Under the pieces are notes generated by a model that did no database searches, was not told the origin of the DNA, and saw only the letters and a program-made list of their open reading frames with translations. A DNA stretch of 64,000 nt, taken from assembly GCF_004798965.1 (NCBI RefSeq), contig NZ_SDSD01000010.1, positions 1 to 64,000 of the forward strand, in the 5' to 3' direction. Position 1 is the stretch's first letter; each line of letters starts with the position of its first letter. The stretch is from Onishia niordana (GTDB lineage: Bacteria > Pseudomonadota > Gammaproteobacteria > Pseudomonadales > Halomonadaceae). Position numbers and translations under genes: made by a program. Below, one piece after another: positions 46,593-55,430 of the stretch.

Positions 46593-47978
46593 ATGTCTTC
46601 CGCACTCGACTCAAGCGACGAGATCGCTACCCACCCGGAGCCTCTGAACCGCCGGGCTCTGCTGAAATTCCTGATTCCCTCTCTGATCGGGGTCAGTCTG
46701 TTCCTGGTGCCCTTCTCCGTCGATGACAGCATCAATATCGGCATGGGCCTGATGGCCGACGGCCTCAAGGCGGCCCTGGGTGATGCCCTGCCCGCCATCG
46801 CCGTGGTCGTGCTGTGCCTGTCGGTGCTGCTGACCGCCGTGGTCAAGCTCGCCAAGCCGGCCTGGGGCCGTCAGGGCAGCGCCAAGGAACTCTTCGATGT
46901 CGCCCCGCTGTGGTTCGCCATGCGCGGCCTCGGGGCGCTGTTCGCGCTGATGACCTATTTCCAGGTCGGGCCTTCGTTCATCACCGCCGCCTTCACCGGT
47001 GGCGTGATGCTCAACGACCTGGCCCCCGTGCTGCTGACCTTCTTCTTCTTCGCGGCCATTCTGCTGCCGCTTTTGGTCGATTTCGGCTTCATGGAGTTCA
47101 TCGGCAGTCTGGTGCGCAAGCCGTTTCGGGTCATCTTCGGCCTGCCCGGGCGCAGCGCCATCGATGCCACCGCCTCCTGGATGGGCTCCGGCACCGTCGG
47201 CGTGCTGATCACCACCCAGCAGTACGAACAGGGCTACTACAACCAGCGCGAAGCGTCGGCCATCGCCACCAACTTCTCGATCGTCTCGATCGCCTTCGCC
47301 TTGCTGGTAACCAGCTTCATCGGCATCAATCACCTGTTCGTGCCCTTCTACCTGACCGTGGTGGTCTCGGGCCTGATCGCCGCGGTGATCGTGCCGCGTC
47401 TGCCGCCACTGTCACGCAAGTCGAACACCTATCATGAGCCGGTCGGCTGCCAGATCGCCGAGGAAACCACCGGCGGCATGGGCCTTCTGCGCTACAGTCT
47501 GAGTATCGCCGTGGCCCGTGCCGAGACGGCGCCCGGTCCTCGTGCCCTGGCGCGCGTCGCCCTCTTCAACGTCGCCGATATCTTCCTCGGCCTGCTGCCA
47601 CTGGTGATCGCCATCGGCACCGTGGCGCTGGTGCTCGCCGAGTTCACGCCGCTGTTCACCTGGCTCTCCTATCCGATGGTGCCGGTGCTTGAGTGGCTGC
47701 AGATTCCCGAGGCCGCCGCCGCCGCCCCGGCGACGCTGGTGGGCTTTGCCGACATGTTCCTGCCGGCGGTACTGGCCAAGGACATCGACAGCGAGCTGAC
47801 GCGTTTCGTGATCGCCTGCCTGTCGCTGACTCAGCTGATCTACATGTCGGAAATCGGTGCCCTGCTGCTCAAGTCGAAGATCCCGCTGAAGCTCTGGGAG
47901 CTGGTAGTCATCTTCCTGCTGCGCACCGCCATCACCCTGCCGATCATCGCCCTGATCGCCCACGTCTTCGTCTTTTGA
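46593..47978 (+). CDS. YjiH-family membrane protein with nucleoside-recognition (gate) domains
   Basis: A 461-residue protein with about 10-11 membrane segments. The gate-like blocks GFMEFIGSLVRKPFRVIFGLPGRSAIDATASWMGSGTVGVLITTQQYEQGYYNQREASAIATNFSIVS and LAKDIDSELTRFVIACLSLTQLIYMSEIGALLLKS identify the YjiH group. The role is unproven; transport of a cationic or guanidino compound is a guess from context. It lies 60 bases after gbuA and 8 bases before the decarboxylase. Confidence 0.85.
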   Translation: MSSALDSSDEIATHPEPLNRRALLKFLIPSLIGVSLFLVPFSVDDSINIGMGLMADGLKAALGDALPAIAVVVLCLSVLLTAVVKLAKPAWGRQGSAKELFDVAPLWFAMRGLGALFALMTYFQVGPSFITAAFTGGVMLNDLAPVLLTFFFFAAILLPLLVDFGFMEFIGSLVRKPFRVIFGLPGRSAIDATASWMGSGTVGVLITTQQYEQGYYNQREASAIATNFSIVSIAFALLVTSFIGINHLFVPFYLTVVVSGLIAAVIVPRLPPLSRKSNTYHEPVGCQIAEETTGGMGLLRYSLSIAVARAETAPGPRALARVALFNVADIFLGLLPLVIAIGTVALVLAEFTPLFTWLSYPMVPVLEWLQIPEAAAAAPATLVGFADMFLPAVLAKDIDSELTRFVIACLSLTQLIYMSEIGALLLKSKIPLKLWELVVIFLLRTAITLPIIALIAHVFVF

Positions 47979-47986
47979 GGAGTTCA

Positions 47987-49585
47987 ATGATGACCTGTGC
48001 CGAACTTCTTATCGCCCTGCTGCGCGACCGTCATGGCGCCGATACCGTCTTCGGTATCCCCGGTGTGCATACCGTGGAGCTCTACCGGGGCCTCGCTGAC
48101 AGTGGCCTGCGTCACGTCACTCCCCGTCACGAGCAGGGGGCCGGCTTCATGGCCGACGGCTACGCACGCGCCACCGGCAAGCCCGGCGTCTGCTTCATCA
48201 TTACCGGCCCCGGGATGACCAACATCGCAACCGCCATGGGTCAGGCGCTGGCGGACTCGGTGCCGATGCTGGTGATCTCGAGCGTCAATCGCCGTGACAC
48301 CTTGGGTCGCGGCCAGGGACGCCTACACGAGCTGCCGAGCCAGCAACAGCTGCTCTCAGGCGTGTCTCGTTTCAGTCACACCCTGCTCGAGCCGTCGGCC
48401 CTGCCGGAGGTGCTGGCCCGGGCCTTCGCGGTCTTTAACAGCATGCGCCCAGGGCCGGTGCACATCGAGATTCCCATCGACCTGTTCGATGCACCGGTGC
48501 CAATGCCAACGCAATGGCAGGCACCCGTCATCCATCGCCCGGCACCGGACCCGGCCGGGCTCGCCACTGCCGCTGCCTGGCTGCATGACGCCAAGCGGCC
48601 GCTGGTGCTGCTGGGCGGGGGCTGTGTCGCGGCCCCCGCGGCGGCCCGCGCGCTGGTCGAACGCCTGGATGCGCCCACCGTCACCACCATCAACGCCAAG
48701 GGCCTGCTGGGACGCCACCATCCGCTGGATCTGGGCGCCAACGCGGCGCTGCCGGCGGTGCGTGAGCTGGCAAGGGAGGCCGATGTGATCCTCGCCATCG
48801 GCACCGAACTGGGCGAGACCGACTATGACGTGGTGTTCGACGATGGCTTCCTGCTGACGGGCCGGCTGATCCGGGTCGATCTGGACCCCGAACAACTGGT
48901 GCGCAACCAGTCGCTTGCGCTTGGCCTGATCGCCGATGCCGGCGCCACTCTTAACGCCCTGCTGGCCCACTTCCCGGTCGTTCTGCCGCGACAAGGACGC
49001 CGCCGCACCGCCGCCGCGCTCGAAGCCCTGGCGCTTGAGCAGGACCCGGCATTCAAGCCCTTCGTGCCGCTCTTCGAGACGCTCGCCGAGGTGGTGCCCG
49101 AGGCGATTCTGGTCGGGGATTCCTGCGCCCCGGTCTATGCCGCCAATCACCTGGTCGCCCAGCCCGAGCCACGGCGCTTCTTCAACGCCTCGACCGGCTA
49201 CGGCACGCTGGGTTACGGCCTGCCCGCCGCGCTCGGCGCTCAGCTAGCACGCCCGGACCTGCCGGTGGTGGCGCTGGTCGGCGATGGCGGGGTGATGTTC
49301 ACGCTCGCGGAAATCGCCACCGCCGTGGAGGAGCACCTGCCGGTGGTGATCCTCTTATGGCACAACGGCGGCTACGAGGAGATTCGTCGTTACATGGCCG
49401 CCAACGGCGTCACCCCCATCGGCGTGAACCTGCATGCCCCTGACTTTCAGGCCCTGGCTGGCGGTTTTGGCTGCCTCGCCACGCGGGCCGAGGATCAGAA
49501 AAGCCTGGCCAAGGCGCTATCGCAGCGCCCCGAGAAAGGCCCCTTGCTGATCGAAATCGACGCCCACCGCTGGCCTGCCGGCTGA
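47987..49585 (+). CDS. aruI: ThDP-dependent decarboxylase, AruI-like (5-guanidino-2-oxopentanoate decarboxylase)
   Basis: A 532-residue acetolactate-synthase-like ThDP enzyme. The Pyr domain has VFGIPGVHTVELYRGL and RHEQGAGFMADGYARATGKPG with the catalytic Glu. The PP domain has GDGGVMFTLAEIATAVEEHLPVVILLWHNGGYEEI. It most resembles the AruI/thiamine-dependent 2-ketoarginine decarboxylase group, and its neighbours guanidinobutyrase and an aldehyde dehydrogenase are the next two steps of that route. ATG 47987 (tandem ATG ATG) follows GAGGAG. The specific substrate is inferred from context; a benzoylformate- or oxalyl-CoA-type decarboxylase is less likely. Confidence 0.72.
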   Translation: MMTCAELLIALLRDRHGADTVFGIPGVHTVELYRGLADSGLRHVTPRHEQGAGFMADGYARATGKPGVCFIITGPGMTNIATAMGQALADSVPMLVISSVNRRDTLGRGQGRLHELPSQQQLLSGVSRFSHTLLEPSALPEVLARAFAVFNSMRPGPVHIEIPIDLFDAPVPMPTQWQAPVIHRPAPDPAGLATAAAWLHDAKRPLVLLGGGCVAAPAAARALVERLDAPTVTTINAKGLLGRHHPLDLGANAALPAVRELAREADVILAIGTELGETDYDVVFDDGFLLTGRLIRVDLDPEQLVRNQSLALGLIADAGATLNALLAHFPVVLPRQGRRRTAAALEALALEQDPAFKPFVPLFETLAEVVPEAILVGDSCAPVYAANHLVAQPEPRRFFNASTGYGTLGYGLPAALGAQLARPDLPVVALVGDGGVMFTLAEIATAVEEHLPVVILLWHNGGYEEIRRYMAANGVTPIGVNLHAPDFQALAGGFGCLATRAEDQKSLAKALSQRPEKGPLLIEIDAHRWPAG

Positions 49586-49642
49586 GGGCCTCGACGAGAC
49601 GCATCACTGGCATCACGCCATCCCTCAATAAGGAAAACAATA

Positions 49643-50959
49643 ATGAGCCAATCATCTTCCCCCTTTGGTCAGGACACCCTGTCCGCCGATAACGTCGAAC
49701 GCAGCCTGGGCATACCGGGGACCTTCGCCCTGTGGCTAGGCGCCAACGTGGTGGTCACCACCATCCTGACCGGCATGCTGCTGGTGCCCAACCTGAGCTT
49801 CCAGCACGCCATGCTGCTGGTGCTGATCGGCTCCGCAGTCGGCATCATTCCACTGGTGCTGATCGGCCTGATGGGCCAGCAGACCGGCATGACCACCATG
49901 GTGCTGGCCCGCGGCACCTTCGGGCGCCTGGGGGCGATGTTCCCCGCCTGGGTCAACCTGCTCGCGCTGATCGCCTGGAGCTGGATCCAGGCATTGCTGG
50001 CCGGCATGAGCCTCGATCATGCGGTGTCGACCCTGACCGGCTATTCCAACGTCGCCCTGTTCACGGTGGTGTGTGAGGCGCTGGTGGTGATGATCGCTCT
50101 GCGCGGCCACCTGGGCATCGAGAAGGCGGAGAAACTCGCCGCCGTGCTGATGCTGGCGCTGTCCGGGGTCGTGGTGTTTGCCCTGGCCCGCAACTATGAC
50201 CTGCCCTCGATCAGCGAGCTGGAACCGACCGGCGTCCTGGGCGCCGGCGTCGCCTTCGATATCGTCATCGCCACCGCCTTCTCGTGGATTCCACTGGCTG
50301 CCGACTACAATCGCCACTGCCGCTCCCCCAAGGCTGCGGTGCTCGGCACCTGGGTGGGTTATGTCACCGCCACCCTGATCGCCATGGGCCTCGGTGCCAC
50401 CGTTTCCGCCCTCTCGGTCTCGATCGGCTTCCCGCAGACCTATGACCCCACTCAGCTACTCAGCAGCTTCGGCTTCGGCCTGCCCGCCGCCCTGGTGATC
50501 TTCTTCTCGGTGCTGACCACCAACGTGATGTGCGTCTACAGTGCGACCCTGTCCTTCATGAGCGTGCGCACCCGCACGCCATTCTGGAAGCCAGCCCTGA
50601 TCATCGGTGTCATCTCGGTGCTGGGCTCGCTGATTCCAGGCATCCTCGACCAGTTCCAGACCTTCCTGCTGATCATCGGCAGTGTCTTCATCCCGGCCTT
50701 CTCGCTGATGATCGTCGACTACTTCCTGGTCGGTCGCGAGCGCTACACACCCGAGCAACTGATAACGGGCGCCGACAATCTACCGGCGATCAATCCGGTG
50801 GCACTCGGCTGTTATGCAATCGGGGCAACCCTTGCCTACTACTGGAACTGGGTCTCGCCGCTGAGCTTCGGCGCCTCGCTGCCGGTGTTCGTGCTGACCG
50901 GCGCGCTCTACTACGTCGCCAGCCAGCTGACCAAACGCCAGCAGAAGGCCCGCGCATGA
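49643..50959 (+). CDS. NCS1-family permease (cytosine/purine permease-like)
   Basis: A 438-residue permease with 12 helices: SLGIPGTFALWLGANVVVTTILTGMLLVP in helix 1 and GQQTGMTTMVLARGTFGRLGAMFPAWVNLLALIAWSWIQAL in the helix 2-4 region, both typical of CodB-like NCS1 carriers. The native substrates of the family are nucleobases, allantoin, hydantoins or thiamine precursors. In this operon it may carry a guanidino compound or the ring form of a pathway compound, but that is a guess. It overlaps the MBL gene in ATGA. Confidence 0.85.
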   Translation: MSQSSSPFGQDTLSADNVERSLGIPGTFALWLGANVVVTTILTGMLLVPNLSFQHAMLLVLIGSAVGIIPLVLIGLMGQQTGMTTMVLARGTFGRLGAMFPAWVNLLALIAWSWIQALLAGMSLDHAVSTLTGYSNVALFTVVCEALVVMIALRGHLGIEKAEKLAAVLMLALSGVVVFALARNYDLPSISELEPTGVLGAGVAFDIVIATAFSWIPLAADYNRHCRSPKAAVLGTWVGYVTATLIAMGLGATVSALSVSIGFPQTYDPTQLLSSFGFGLPAALVIFFSVLTTNVMCVYSATLSFMSVRTRTPFWKPALIIGVISVLGSLIPGILDQFQTFLLIIGSVFIPAFSLMIVDYFLVGRERYTPEQLITGADNLPAINPVALGCYAIGATLAYYWNWVSPLSFGASLPVFVLTGALYYVASQLTKRQQKARA

Positions 50960-51708
50960 GTTCAGCAACCTCACGCCTCGAGCGTATCGCGCCGGATCAG
51001 TGGTATCGCACTCAGCGCCTGAGTGATGGCATCACCCTGATCGACGAGCCGTGGATCAAGCCCTTCTTCCGCTGCAACCTCTGGCATGTACGGGGGCGCG
51101 AGCGCGACCTGCTGGTGGACTTCGGGCTTGGCGCCGTGCCTCTGCGCCGGCATGTCGCGCTGCTCGCCGAGCGGGAGGTGGTCGGGGTAGCGAGCCACAC
51201 TCACTTTGACCACATCGGCGCGGCCAGCGAGTTCGACTGCTGCCACGTGCATGCCGCCGAAGCCGATATCCTCGCCGCCCCGGATAACGTCCGCACCCTG
51301 GCCGACGCCTTTCTGGATGACGAGATGTTCGATGCCCTGCCGCCGGCACCCTATGCCCACAGCGGCTACCGCATCCCCGCACCGGCAACGATCACGCGAC
51401 TCGAGGACGGCGACGTGATCGACCTGGGCGACCGACGCTTCGAGGTGCTTCACACGCCGGGCCACTCGCCCGGCGGCATCGCCCTCTGGGAAGCCACCAG
51501 CGCCACCCTGATCTCGGGGGATCTGGTCTATGACGGGCCGCTGATCGAGGACGCCTGGCACAGCAACCTGGACGATTACGCCGCCAGCATGCGTCGCCTG
51601 CGCGCCCTGCCGGCCCGCGTCGTTCATGGCGGCCACTTCCCGAGTTTCTCGGGCGAGCGTCTGCACACCATGATCGACGACTGGCTTGCCCATCATCACG
51701 ACCTATGA
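50956..51708 (+). CDS. MBL-fold metallohydrolase
   Basis: A 250-residue metallo-beta-lactamase fold protein. The metal ligands are in SHTHFDHIG (HxHxDH), HTPGHSPGG, SGDLVYDG and VHGGHFPSF. This is the glyoxalase-II-like set for a binuclear site. No signal peptide is present, so it is cytoplasmic. Its overlap with the permease gene and position in the guanidino operon suggest it hydrolyses a pathway intermediate or side product; the substrate is not known. Confidence 0.82.
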   Translation: MSSATSRLERIAPDQWYRTQRLSDGITLIDEPWIKPFFRCNLWHVRGRERDLLVDFGLGAVPLRRHVALLAEREVVGVASHTHFDHIGAASEFDCCHVHAAEADILAAPDNVRTLADAFLDDEMFDALPPAPYAHSGYRIPAPATITRLEDGDVIDLGDRRFEVLHTPGHSPGGIALWEATSATLISGDLVYDGPLIEDAWHSNLDDYAASMRRLRALPARVVHGGHFPSFSGERLHTMIDDWLAHHHDL

Positions 51709-51734
51709 CATCACGACCTATGACGGAGCGCGTC

Positions 51735-53180
51735 ATGCAACAACTCGACAAGCAGTTCATCAACAATCATTGGGTGGCCAGTCACGGACAACGCCGGCTG
51801 GCCGTCATGGACCCCTTCCGCGAAGAGATGATCGCCGAGATCACCGCCGGTGACGCCGCCGATGTCGAGGCCGCCGTCACCGCGGCCCGCCAGGCGCAGC
51901 CGGCATGGCAGGCCCTCGGTGGTGATGCGCGCGGCGATTATCTGGACGCCTTTGCCGATGCCCTGATCGCTCGTCGCGACGCGCTGATCCGGGTCTCGTC
52001 CACCAATAACGGCAAGGCGCTGATGGAAGCCGGCATTGACCTTGATGATGCCATTGCCTGCTATCGCTACTATGCCGGCCAGGCCCGCGCCCTGGAGGCG
52101 CGCCAGGGGCGCCTGGTGGAGCATGCCATGGAGGGCGTCGAGGCTCGCTGCTATGAAGACCCGGCGGGTGTGGTCGGCCTGATCGCGCCCTGGAACTTCC
52201 CGCTGGTGACCAGCGCCTGGAAGCTCGCCCCGGCGCTTGCGGCCGGCTGCACCGCGGTATTCAAGCCTTCGGAAGTCACACCGCTGCCCGAGCTGGCCCT
52301 TGCAGAGATCGCCCTCGAGATCGGCCTGCCCGCCGGCGTGCTCAACCTGCTGCACGGTGACGGCGACGGCATCGGCGTGCCCCTGACGCAGCATCCCGGC
52401 ATCGACAAGCTCTCCTTCACCGGCAGCAACGCCGTCGGCGAGAAGGTCATGCAGGCCGCCGCCTATGGCGCCCGCGGCGTCTCCCTGGAGCTCGGCGGCA
52501 AGTCGCCGATCCTGGTGCTCGACGATGCCGACGTCGAGCCGGCCGCCGACTGGGTGATGGCCGGCATCTTCTTCAATAGCGGCCAGATCTGCTCGGCCAC
52601 CTCGCGCCTGATCGTGCATGAGGCGATCAGCGAATCGCTGTATGCCGCGCTTGGCGAACGCATCGATGCACTGACGCTGGGCGACCCGCTGGATGAGGCC
52701 AGCGACATGGGGCCGATGACCAGCGCCCGACAGCGCGATGCCGTGCAGTCCTACCTGGCACTGGCCGAGCGCGAGGGGCTTGAGGCCGTGCGTGACGCCC
52801 GTCATCGCACCCTGCCGAGCCAGGGCTACTTCGTGGCGCCGACGCTTTATCGCGATGTGCCCGAGGATAGCCGCCTGTGGCGCGAGGAAATCTTCGGCCC
52901 GGTGCTGTGCGCCAGGAGTGTGGCAAGCGAAGAAGAGGCGATCGCGCTGGCCAACGACTCGGCGTTTGGTCTGGCCGCCACCGTGATCAGCGGTGATGCC
53001 GAGCGGGCCAAGCGTGTCGGCCGCGCCCTGAGAGCCGGCAGCATCTGGTTCAATACCGAGCAACTGGTGCTGCCCGAGACCGGTTGGGGTGGCTTTGGCA
53101 TCAGCGGCATCGGCCGCGAACTGGGCCCCTGGGGCCTGGCCGGCTATCTCGAGGTCAAGCATATCGTCGGCCCCGCCTGA
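51735..53180 (+). CDS. Aldehyde dehydrogenase, probable 4-guanidinobutyraldehyde dehydrogenase
   Basis: A 481-residue NAD(P)-dependent aldehyde dehydrogenase. PWNFPLVTSAWKLAPALAAGCTAVFKPSE binds the cofactor, SLELGGKSPILVLDDAD supplies the general-base Glu, and FFNSGQICSATSRL the catalytic Cys near residue 285. The sequence is closest to betaine-aldehyde or aminoaldehyde dehydrogenases, which fits a short-chain omega-amino or guanidino aldehyde. ATG 51735 with GGAG upstream is preferred to ATG 51720. It is the last gene of the operon, before a strong terminator. Confidence 0.88.
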   Translation: MQQLDKQFINNHWVASHGQRRLAVMDPFREEMIAEITAGDAADVEAAVTAARQAQPAWQALGGDARGDYLDAFADALIARRDALIRVSSTNNGKALMEAGIDLDDAIACYRYYAGQARALEARQGRLVEHAMEGVEARCYEDPAGVVGLIAPWNFPLVTSAWKLAPALAAGCTAVFKPSEVTPLPELALAEIALEIGLPAGVLNLLHGDGDGIGVPLTQHPGIDKLSFTGSNAVGEKVMQAAAYGARGVSLELGGKSPILVLDDADVEPAADWVMAGIFFNSGQICSATSRLIVHEAISESLYAALGERIDALTLGDPLDEASDMGPMTSARQRDAVQSYLALAEREGLEAVRDARHRTLPSQGYFVAPTLYRDVPEDSRLWREEIFGPVLCARSVASEEEAIALANDSAFGLAATVISGDAERAKRVGRALRAGSIWFNTEQLVLPETGWGGFGISGIGRELGPWGLAGYLEVKHIVGPA

Positions 53181-53223
53181 GCCTCACGGCGATCCGACAC
53201 CGGGCCGCCGATAGGCTTGCCCA

Positions 53224-53255
53224 AAAAAAAGAGACCGCCTCGGCGGTCTCTTTTC
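53224..53255. terminator. Terminator of the gbuA operon
   Basis: AAAAGAGACCGCC-tc-GGCGGTCTCTTTTC: a strong stem with A and T tracts on both sides, 44 bases past the aldehyde dehydrogenase and before a convergent gene. Confidence 0.93.
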
Positions 53256-53317
53256 TTACGTTCAGTTTTACGTTCAGCTTATGTTTCGTATGCGCTAGTC
53301 AGCAGGCGCAGGAGCCA

Positions 53318-53656
53318 TCAGGCGGCGCCGGGCACTTCAGCGAAGTGGTTACAGGCATGATGATAAAGGATGCTGGCATAGCCATTGCGGTTGAGAAGCT
53401 TGTGGATCTTGGCCGGATCCTGATCGTCGAGGGCGCGGCGCAGCTTGGCCTGCTGCTCTGAATCGATCGCCTCATACCAGTGGAAGGGCGTGCCTTCGGC
53501 CAGGGCCTGCTCGGCCTTCTGCATGAGATCTATCTCCACTCGACCGCCCTGTTGATAGAGCAGGTCGTAACCTTCCTGGCGCTCCCCGGCGGGAACATCA
53601 CAGGGCTTCTCCATCGCTTCCAGGACATTGACGTAGTAATAGCTAAGCGGCTGCAT
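53318..53656 (-). CDS. Hypothetical soluble protein
   Basis: A 112-residue protein, MQPLSYYYVNVLEAMEKPCDVPAGERQEGYDLLYQQGGRVEIDLMQKAEQAL, which I do not recognise. It is acidic and mainly helical by eye, with no membrane segment or signal peptide. ATG 53656 has AAGGAG 5 bases upstream, so it looks translated. It is convergent with the aldehyde dehydrogenase and transcribed alone. Confidence 0.7.
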   Translation of the reverse strand: MQPLSYYYVNVLEAMEKPCDVPAGERQEGYDLLYQQGGRVEIDLMQKAEQALAEGTPFHWYEAIDSEQQAKLRRALDDQDPAKIHKLLNRNGYASILYHHACNHFAEVPGAA

Positions 53657-53897
53657 CTCGGCTCCTTCTAAGGAAATTGTTGTCTCGCCAACGAGCGTTT
53701 TGCCGTTATTACCGGCCACTCCAATAGAGGAGAGGCGCACTTCGAGTGTATCTCACACGCGGCGATCCGACAGCCATCTGAGCATGTCATATTGCGCTTC
53801 GCCCGCTATGTTCTAAAAGCGTCCAGATTGCCATTCTCATCACGACCCTGTAAGGATGCATTGTCCTACCTTCATTTCGCTGACCGGCAGATGTGCC

Positions 53898-54362
53898 ATG
53901 ACTCGACCCGCTTCGCTCTCACTGACAGAGACCACGATGAGCACTGATGGCCTGCCCGCCTGGGGCAAGGACTGCCTGATCTCGCTTTCGATCGCGGTCT
54001 GTCTTGCCCTCCTGACGCTTGGCGCCGGGATCGTTTTCAGCGCACAAGGACTTGGCTGGCTGGCGGTTGGCCCGCTGGTGGTGTCGATTGGCTGGGGCCT
54101 GGCCTGGGGATTCGTGCTGGTGCGTCACCTCCACCGATCGCTGACCGGCGCCCTGGGTTTCTGGCTTATTCAGGGGACGCTATGGCACGGCAGCTACCGA
54201 GATGGGCCGATGAGTGAGCTCGAGACGGCGCTAATGGTCACCTGGGCACTCGCGCTGATTGGCCTGGCCATCGCCTTGGTGTCGCTCTGGATCCAACAGA
54301 GGCTCAGATACCAGGGGAGACGCTCTCAAGGGACGACGACCGCGTTTTCACCCATCACCTGA
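53898..54362 (+). CDS. Hypothetical membrane protein
   Basis: About 154 residues with three hydrophobic segments (ISLSIAVCLALLTLGAGIVF, GWLAVGPLVVSIGWGLAWGFVLV, and ALMVTWALALIGLAIALVSLWI) and basic ends. I do not recognise the family. The start is uncertain: ATG 53856, 53898 and 53937 are all in frame and none has a good RBS. No neighbour suggests a role. The 252 bases after it (54363-54614) hold only short repeats upstream of the next gene. Confidence 0.5.
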   Translation: MTRPASLSLTETTMSTDGLPAWGKDCLISLSIAVCLALLTLGAGIVFSAQGLGWLAVGPLVVSIGWGLAWGFVLVRHLHRSLTGALGFWLIQGTLWHGSYRDGPMSELETALMVTWALALIGLAIALVSLWIQQRLRYQGRRSQGTTTAFSPIT

Positions 54363-54506
54363 TAGCCCCTCCACCTTCCTCGCAGCACCACACACGCTGG
54401 CAAGCGGGTCATCTATACTGCTGGCAGCAGGCCTCGCCGGTCACCTACCAGGCTTCTCCAGAGGCTGGTTCCCGTCAAAGATATTCGCATATCGCATATC
54501 TCGTAT

Positions 54507-54532
54507 CAGTATTCATCAGTTCTCGAATACTG
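54507..54532. promoter_or_regulatory. Inverted repeat upstream of the DJ-1/PfpI-like gene
   Basis: CAGTATTC-N10-GAATACTG, a perfect 8-bp dyad 82 bases before the gene at 54615. Just before it lies an AT-rich stretch with the repeated CGCATATCGCATATC. It could be an operator. Confidence 0.5.
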
Positions 54533-54614
54533 CCTACCTCTCTAGGATGGCCATTATTCATTGGGTAACACCCACACCCTTCACGCGCTATTCAAGACAT
54601 CACCAGGAGCTTCT

Positions 54615-55301
54615 ATGAGCAAACGTATTCTGATGGTACTGACCTCACACGACCAGCTAGGTGACACCGGCAACAAGACCGGCTTCTGGCTCGAAGAGTT
54701 GGCGGCGCCCTATTACGCCTGCCTGGATGCCGGCGCCGAGGTGACACTGGCTTCGCCCAAGGGTGGTCTGCCACCGCTCGACCCCGCCAGTGATGCAGAA
54801 GATAGCCAGACCGACGCCACCCGCCGCTTCAAGCAGGACGACGCGGCCAATGCGCAGCTCGCCACCACGCATCGTCTGGCAGACATCAAGGCCGACGACT
54901 ATGACGCCATCTTCTATCCGGGGGGCCACGGCCCGCTATGGGACCTGGTCGACGATGCCGACTCGATCCGCCTGATCGAGACCTTCTGGGCTCAGCAGAA
55001 ACCCGTCGCGGCGGTCTGTCATGCGCCGATCGTGCTACTCCATGCACGCGACGAGAACGGCGAGCCGCTGGTCAAGGGTCGCGAGGTCACCGGGTTCACC
55101 AACGGCGAGGAAGACGCCGTGGGCCAGACCAAGATCGTGCCCCACCTGGTCGAGGATGCGCTGATCGGCTGCGGCGGCGTGTACTCCAAGGCCGACGACT
55201 TCACGCCCTACACTCGCCAGGATGGCCGTTTGATCACCGGTCAGAACCCGCCCTCTTCCGAGCCGGTGGCCAAGGTGCTGCTCAAGGCGCTCGGCCTCTG
55301 A
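54615..55301 (+). CDS. Type 1 glutamine amidotransferase-like protein, DJ-1/PfpI (Hsp31-like) family
   Basis: A 228-residue cytoplasmic protein. The nucleophile elbow AAVCHAPIVLLHA places the cysteine near residue 137. GDTGNKTGFWLEELAAPYYACLDAGAEVTLASPKGG and YDAIFYPGGHGPLWDL are the usual Hsp31-subfamily blocks. Members act as holdase chaperones or glyoxalase III-like deglycases under stress. ATG 54615 has AGGAG upstream. It is followed 129 bases later by dkgB; both could serve in handling reactive carbonyls. Confidence 0.88.
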   Translation: MSKRILMVLTSHDQLGDTGNKTGFWLEELAAPYYACLDAGAEVTLASPKGGLPPLDPASDAEDSQTDATRRFKQDDAANAQLATTHRLADIKADDYDAIFYPGGHGPLWDLVDDADSIRLIETFWAQQKPVAAVCHAPIVLLHARDENGEPLVKGREVTGFTNGEEDAVGQTKIVPHLVEDALIGCGGVYSKADDFTPYTRQDGRLITGQNPPSSEPVAKVLLKALGL

Positions 55302-55430
55302 GGTCGTCATCGACGCCTCTCATCCCGCCCTTGAATCCGGCGGGATGATCCCAAGGTTTATTAGTCAGCTATCGAGCATGGTGAGAGCGACTCGCCAGGC
55401 TCGAATCTTGATCACTGTTACGGAGGTTGC

